A DNA stretch of 64,000 nt from Acidimicrobiaceae bacterium (GTDB lineage: Bacteria > Actinomycetota > Acidimicrobiia > Acidimicrobiales > Poriferisodalaceae). The stretch is from NCBI GenBank assembly GCA_905182565.1, contig CAJJCB010000017.1, positions 1 through 64,000 on the forward strand, given 5' to 3'. The position numbers and the translations under genes were made by a program. Under the pieces are notes generated by a model. The model was not told where the DNA came from, searched no databases, and saw only the letters and a program-made list of their open reading frames with translations. Positions 60,918 to 64,000 of this stretch are shown here, piece by piece; positions within the stretch are counted from its first letter, which is position 1; each line of letters starts with the position of its first letter.

Positions 60918-62939
60918 ATGTCGAACGAGGGTGTTTTTTCTGGAATTCGTGTTGTTGAGACTGCCGTGGGAATAGCAGGGCCATACGCGACCAGGTTCCT
61001 AGCAGATCAAGGTGCTGACGTAATAAAACTTGAGTCTGAAGCAGGTGACCCTTATCGAACAGAACCAGGATTTCACGCGATAAATCGGAATAAGAGATCA
61101 GTGGTCACCGACAATGCAGAATCTTTGATTGCGTCTGCAGACGTGCTGGTAGTCCGAGACAAAACAGAAGCTGATCGCTTTAGGCTGATAGCTCCAGGTG
61201 CCGTAATCGTTTCCTTTCCAGTTTGGGGAAGCGCCGGTTCGATAACGACACATCCAGGGACCCCATCTCAAGTTGCTGCGATGACCGGTATTGGATGGAA
61301 CCAGTTGAGTTATTCTGAGGGGCCAGTTCACGTAGTGATGCCAGTTGCCGCATACGGGGCAGGAATGTTAGGTGCGCTTGCGATAGCGGCAGGCCTATAT
61401 GCCAGAGAAGCGCACGGTTCGGCCCCGACTTATGAAGTGTCTGACGTAGCGGGTTCCGGGGCAATGCAAATTGGTGACTGTTGGTCTCCTTCCATGCCGC
61501 AAGAACGAGATGGAGCTTCACCCCTTGGAGCTACGGGCCGGTTGCCGGCCTACCGCTTATTTGAGACCAAGGACAAAAAGTGGTTATTTGTTGCATGCGG
61601 CACAGCGGTGTTCTTTAAGAGCTTATTAAAAGCAATCGGACGTCAAGATCTGGATGGAGATCCGAGATTGCCTTCGCCACCCTGGGGTCTCATAGAAGAT
61701 GAACCCCTTGGCTTCATTACTCCGATTTTGGAGTCTGCTTTCGCATCAGCTGACATATCAGTGTGGATCGAATTGCTCAGGACACACGATGTCCCATGCC
61801 AGCCAGTCCAAACGCGCAAGGAGTTTTTGGCGAGCACTCTAGCTGGTAGCAATGACCTATTTATTGAAGTTCTGGATTCCAAAGTGGGTCCTATCCAGAT
61901 GCCCTCTCAGCCCCTCATCCTTGATAAGTGTCCCCGCTCAGAAGCTCTACCAGCACCACTTCTTGGTGAGCATACGTCACTCGTAGCAAACGAAACCCAT
62001 GTTCCAGGCGCGGGAGTAGGTCAAGGAGGAGCGCCGCTTTCAGGACTGCGTGCTATAGACCTCAGTTCTTTCATAGCAGGCCCAGTAATAACGAGACATC
62101 TTGGAATGTTGGGGGCAGAAATTATAAAAGTAGAACCACCAAGCGGTGATTCGTTTCGAACTTTCGGGCCGATGTTCAATGGTTGGAATCAGTCCAAAAA
62201 AGGAATTATTCTTGATTTGAAGACAGATAAAGACCAGAAACAGCTGCACCGTTTAGTCAATAAAGCCGATTTAGTAGTAGAAAATTTCCGACCAGGCGTT
62301 GCCGAAAAATTAGGATGCTCCGCAGCGAAACTGCGTCACGAACAGCCAAATTTAGTTTTGGTTAAAAGCCCAGGTTATGGTGCCGACGAAGAAATGGCGA
62401 AAGTCCCTGCTTTCGACCCTTTGTTGCAAGCATTGGGTGGCGTAATGGCAGCGCAGGGAGGAGCTGGGGACCCTGTGTTTCTATCCGTTCCAGTGCATGA
62501 CGCGGCGACACCACTCATAGCAGCGTTTGGGGTCGTCGCTGCTTGGTTTCATCGGTCTAGAACGGGAGAAATCTTAACCGTGCATACCTCGTTGACACAA
62601 ACCACGACGGCAGTTCAGATAGCAGAGTTTGTTAGCTACGAAGGTCGAGACCTTATTGAAACTGGCGGTTTTGATCACAAAGGAGAGTCGGATCTCAAAA
62701 CATATATAGAGCTTGACGGTGATTGGTTTTGGCGCGAAAACGGTACAGATTTGCCTGTCGAGTTGAAAGGTTTTGTTGGTTCTTCAATTGCACGCGCCAA
62801 TGGGCTAGTAGTTGAGCATGCAGAAACTGCGGGCTGGGGCCCACTTTCGCAGGTGGGACAGCTTATTAAAGGTGCGGGCGATCATCCATTTCGCGCTCCG
62901 GGACTCGGTGAACACCAAGATACTGTTCTTTCGATGTAG
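60918..62939 (+). CDS. Fused double CaiB/BaiF CoA transferase, second copy
   Basis: 673 residues from ATG 60918 after GGGAGG; a TTG 12 nt upstream is less likely. Unit 1 (1-360: GIRVVETAVGIAGPYATRFLADQGADVIKLES) and unit 2 (from about 375: LSGLRAIDLSSFIAGPVITRHLGMLGAEIIKVEPPSGDSF; FRPGVAEKLG; VHTSLTQTTTAVQIAEF) each carry a CoA-transferase N-terminus. It is shorter than the fusion at 22132 and only loosely similar, so the two arose separately or diverged long ago. The job is CoA transfer between acids of unknown type. Confidence 0.85.
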   Translation: MSNEGVFSGIRVVETAVGIAGPYATRFLADQGADVIKLESEAGDPYRTEPGFHAINRNKRSVVTDNAESLIASADVLVVRDKTEADRFRLIAPGAVIVSFPVWGSAGSITTHPGTPSQVAAMTGIGWNQLSYSEGPVHVVMPVAAYGAGMLGALAIAAGLYAREAHGSAPTYEVSDVAGSGAMQIGDCWSPSMPQERDGASPLGATGRLPAYRLFETKDKKWLFVACGTAVFFKSLLKAIGRQDLDGDPRLPSPPWGLIEDEPLGFITPILESAFASADISVWIELLRTHDVPCQPVQTRKEFLASTLAGSNDLFIEVLDSKVGPIQMPSQPLILDKCPRSEALPAPLLGEHTSLVANETHVPGAGVGQGGAPLSGLRAIDLSSFIAGPVITRHLGMLGAEIIKVEPPSGDSFRTFGPMFNGWNQSKKGIILDLKTDKDQKQLHRLVNKADLVVENFRPGVAEKLGCSAAKLRHEQPNLVLVKSPGYGADEEMAKVPAFDPLLQALGGVMAAQGGAGDPVFLSVPVHDAATPLIAAFGVVAAWFHRSRTGEILTVHTSLTQTTTAVQIAEFVSYEGRDLIETGGFDHKGESDLKTYIELDGDWFWRENGTDLPVELKGFVGSSIARANGLVVEHAETAGWGPLSQVGQLIKGAGDHPFRAPGLGEHQDTVLSM

Positions 62940-62983
62940 GGATTTGCTTTACGTCGTTTATAAAAGGATTTATTAAGTGCGGT

Positions 62984-63811
62984 TTATCCGGTTTTTGTAG
63001 CCGGGGCATTTGTTGTGTCTAACCAACCGGAAAGCAAGGCTGAGGTATAACCGCCATCGACTACTAAGTTATGCCCGTTAACCCAGCTAGATTCTCCTGT
63101 TGAGAGCCATTCGATGGCCTGTGCAATTTCGTCAGAGAACGCAGGGCGGCCAGCGTGGCTGATTACCCAATCCAAACGTTCATCTCCAATTTGCTTTCGA
63201 AACGTAGGCAAAAGGGGCGTTTCTACCGGGCCTGGGCTTACGACGTTGCACCTTATACCACTACCAAGCAGTTCTCCGGCTTGTCTCATAGTCCAAACGA
63301 TTACAGCTTCTTTGCTAAAAGAGTACGAATCGATACCGATAGAACTTTCTCGATCAAACCACCAAGACCGGGCATCCTCATCACTTAACGCCAGGAATTC
63401 CTTGTGGACTTCGATTCGCTGTTGCCACCCATTCCCAGAAATTGAACCCACGTTTACAATCGATGATCCAGGTTGGAGCCATGAAGCGAATGCTTTGCTG
63501 AGCTTGCGGACGGCCAATGTATTGACCTCTATAACTGAAGCAGAAGCAATGGTCCCTGGGACGCCAGCGACATTGATCAAGGAACCAGCTAGCGTCAAGT
63601 CGTACGAGGATTCTAGATTAGTGATTAGCGCGTTGACACTGGTTGGATTGCTTAGATCGCATCTCCAATGATCTAAAGAATGCAATTTACTCGAGCGTTC
63701 ATTTATGTCGATTGATACAACGTGATGCCCAGCAGATTCCAGCCGTTGGCAGAGAGCTAGTCCTATTCCTGAACAGGCCCCGGTGACGAAGATCGGTCTA
63801 ATTAGCTGCAT
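62984..63811 (-). CDS. SDR, 3-alpha-hydroxysteroid dehydrogenase-like
   Basis: 275 residues: IFVTGACSGIGLALCQRLESAGHHVVSIDI binds NAD(H), then LINVAGVPG, Ser in NVGSISGNGW and YSFSKEA (Tyr-x3-Lys), with PGPVETPLL. The insertion of about 30 residues between the Ser and Tyr motifs (WQQRIEVHKEFLALSDEDARSWWFD) is typical of the 3-alpha-HSD/coniferyl-alcohol dehydrogenase branch. ATG at 63811. The name describes the branch, not a proven substrate. Confidence 0.85.
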   Translation of the reverse strand: MQLIRPIFVTGACSGIGLALCQRLESAGHHVVSIDINERSSKLHSLDHWRCDLSNPTSVNALITNLESSYDLTLAGSLINVAGVPGTIASASVIEVNTLAVRKLSKAFASWLQPGSSIVNVGSISGNGWQQRIEVHKEFLALSDEDARSWWFDRESSIGIDSYSFSKEAVIVWTMRQAGELLGSGIRCNVVSPGPVETPLLPTFRKQIGDERLDWVISHAGRPAFSDEIAQAIEWLSTGESSWVNGHNLVVDGGYTSALLSGWLDTTNAPATKTG

Positions 63812-64000
63812 TGAACAAATCTAGTTGCAATAGACCGACTAACGAGAAGTTGTGGGTAGCAACCACAAATTTATGAGTATTCTAAGACTTCGTTGCGTCT
63901 GCTAAGACTTAGCATTTGACGCTATTGCAATGACATCGTCTCTTCGAAGTATGAGATGAAGATTTCAGCCGTACGATTGGAATTACGCAAAAGGAGATTC
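63812..64000. promoter_or_regulatory. Promoter region with palindrome and ribosome-binding site
   Basis: GCTAAG-A-CTTAGC (63901-63913) is a perfect palindrome; CTAAGACTT also occurs 20 bp earlier (63882-63890), two helical turns away. AAAAGGAG at 63989-63996 near the right edge is a strong ribosome-binding sequence for a plus-strand gene that should start a few bases beyond the window. Confidence 0.5.

Noticed and set aside
63114-63671. 185-codon plus-strand frame opposite the terminal SDR
   Set aside because: Antisense shadow of a well-motifed SDR gene.
1-64000. tRNA, rRNA, CRISPR arrays, insertion sequences, or an intact prophage
   Set aside because: No T-loop-like sequences in spacers, no regular repeat-spacer arrays and no transposase or integrase motifs were found; only decayed phage-like nuclease pieces are present.

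Overview
The window reads as chromosomal DNA of a heterotrophic actinobacterium. The gene set suggests a low-GC, probably marine, Acidimicrobiia-like lineage: three luciferase-like flavin/F420-type oxidoreductases, a TIGR03086-type protein, a PaaX-family regulator, many CaiB/BaiF CoA transferases, acyl-CoA dehydrogenases and acyl-CoA ligases. This taxonomic reading is inference; no rRNA or tRNA gene was found in the window.

Left edge (1-2545) is gene-poor and decayed. It holds, on the minus strand, the N-terminal part of a 5'-3' exonuclease without a normal start codon, a small frame with an internal amber codon, a creatininase-family gene, a degraded regulator-like frame and a cupin frame without a start. 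2546-8653 holds a Nudix hydrolase and an aerobic benzoyl-CoA (box) cluster: paaX-like regulator, boxC and boxB on the minus strand, with benzoate-CoA ligase divergent. boxA is not in the window.

8692-18590 is a block of CoA-thioester and xenobiotic-type catabolism (esterase, two crotonases, methyltransferase, acyl-CoA ligase, epoxide hydrolase, amidohydrolase, flavin oxidoreductase). 18841-33040 mixes housekeeping genes (typA, hisC, ung) with a fused double CoA transferase, a succinate-semialdehyde-type dehydrogenase, an aromatic amino acid decarboxylase-like enzyme, a lipoprotein and a phosphotransferase. 33037-37895 includes a RidA protein, a flavodoxin-like protein and a three-gene plus-strand set: 2-hydroxyacid dehydrogenase, ICL/PEP-mutase-like lyase and CoA transferase.

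37896-38934 is a second decayed island. It holds a clear pseudogene of a phage-type PD-(D/E)XK (Cas4/RecB-like) nuclease with two frameshifts and a stop. Two short sequences (R1, R2) in this island are diverged direct repeats of sequences at 1524-2362, in the same order and orientation. The two islands are therefore related, and both sit beside phage-like nuclease remnants.

39475-44057 carries metY behind a SAM-I/SAM-IV-clan riboswitch and a three-gene minus-strand catabolic set. 44399-52531 is a beta-oxidation cluster: thioesterases, three acyl-CoA dehydrogenases, crotonase, a lipid-transfer-type thiolase and an SDR. 52679-60018 holds ilvD, an MFS exporter, a DHPS-like protein, a TIGR03086 protein, a ferredoxin, a methyltransferase and a FadD3-like ligase. 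60037-63811 holds a class II aldolase, a second fused CoA transferase and a hydroxysteroid-dehydrogenase-like SDR. The last bases carry a strong ribosome-binding sequence that probably serves a gene starting just past the window.
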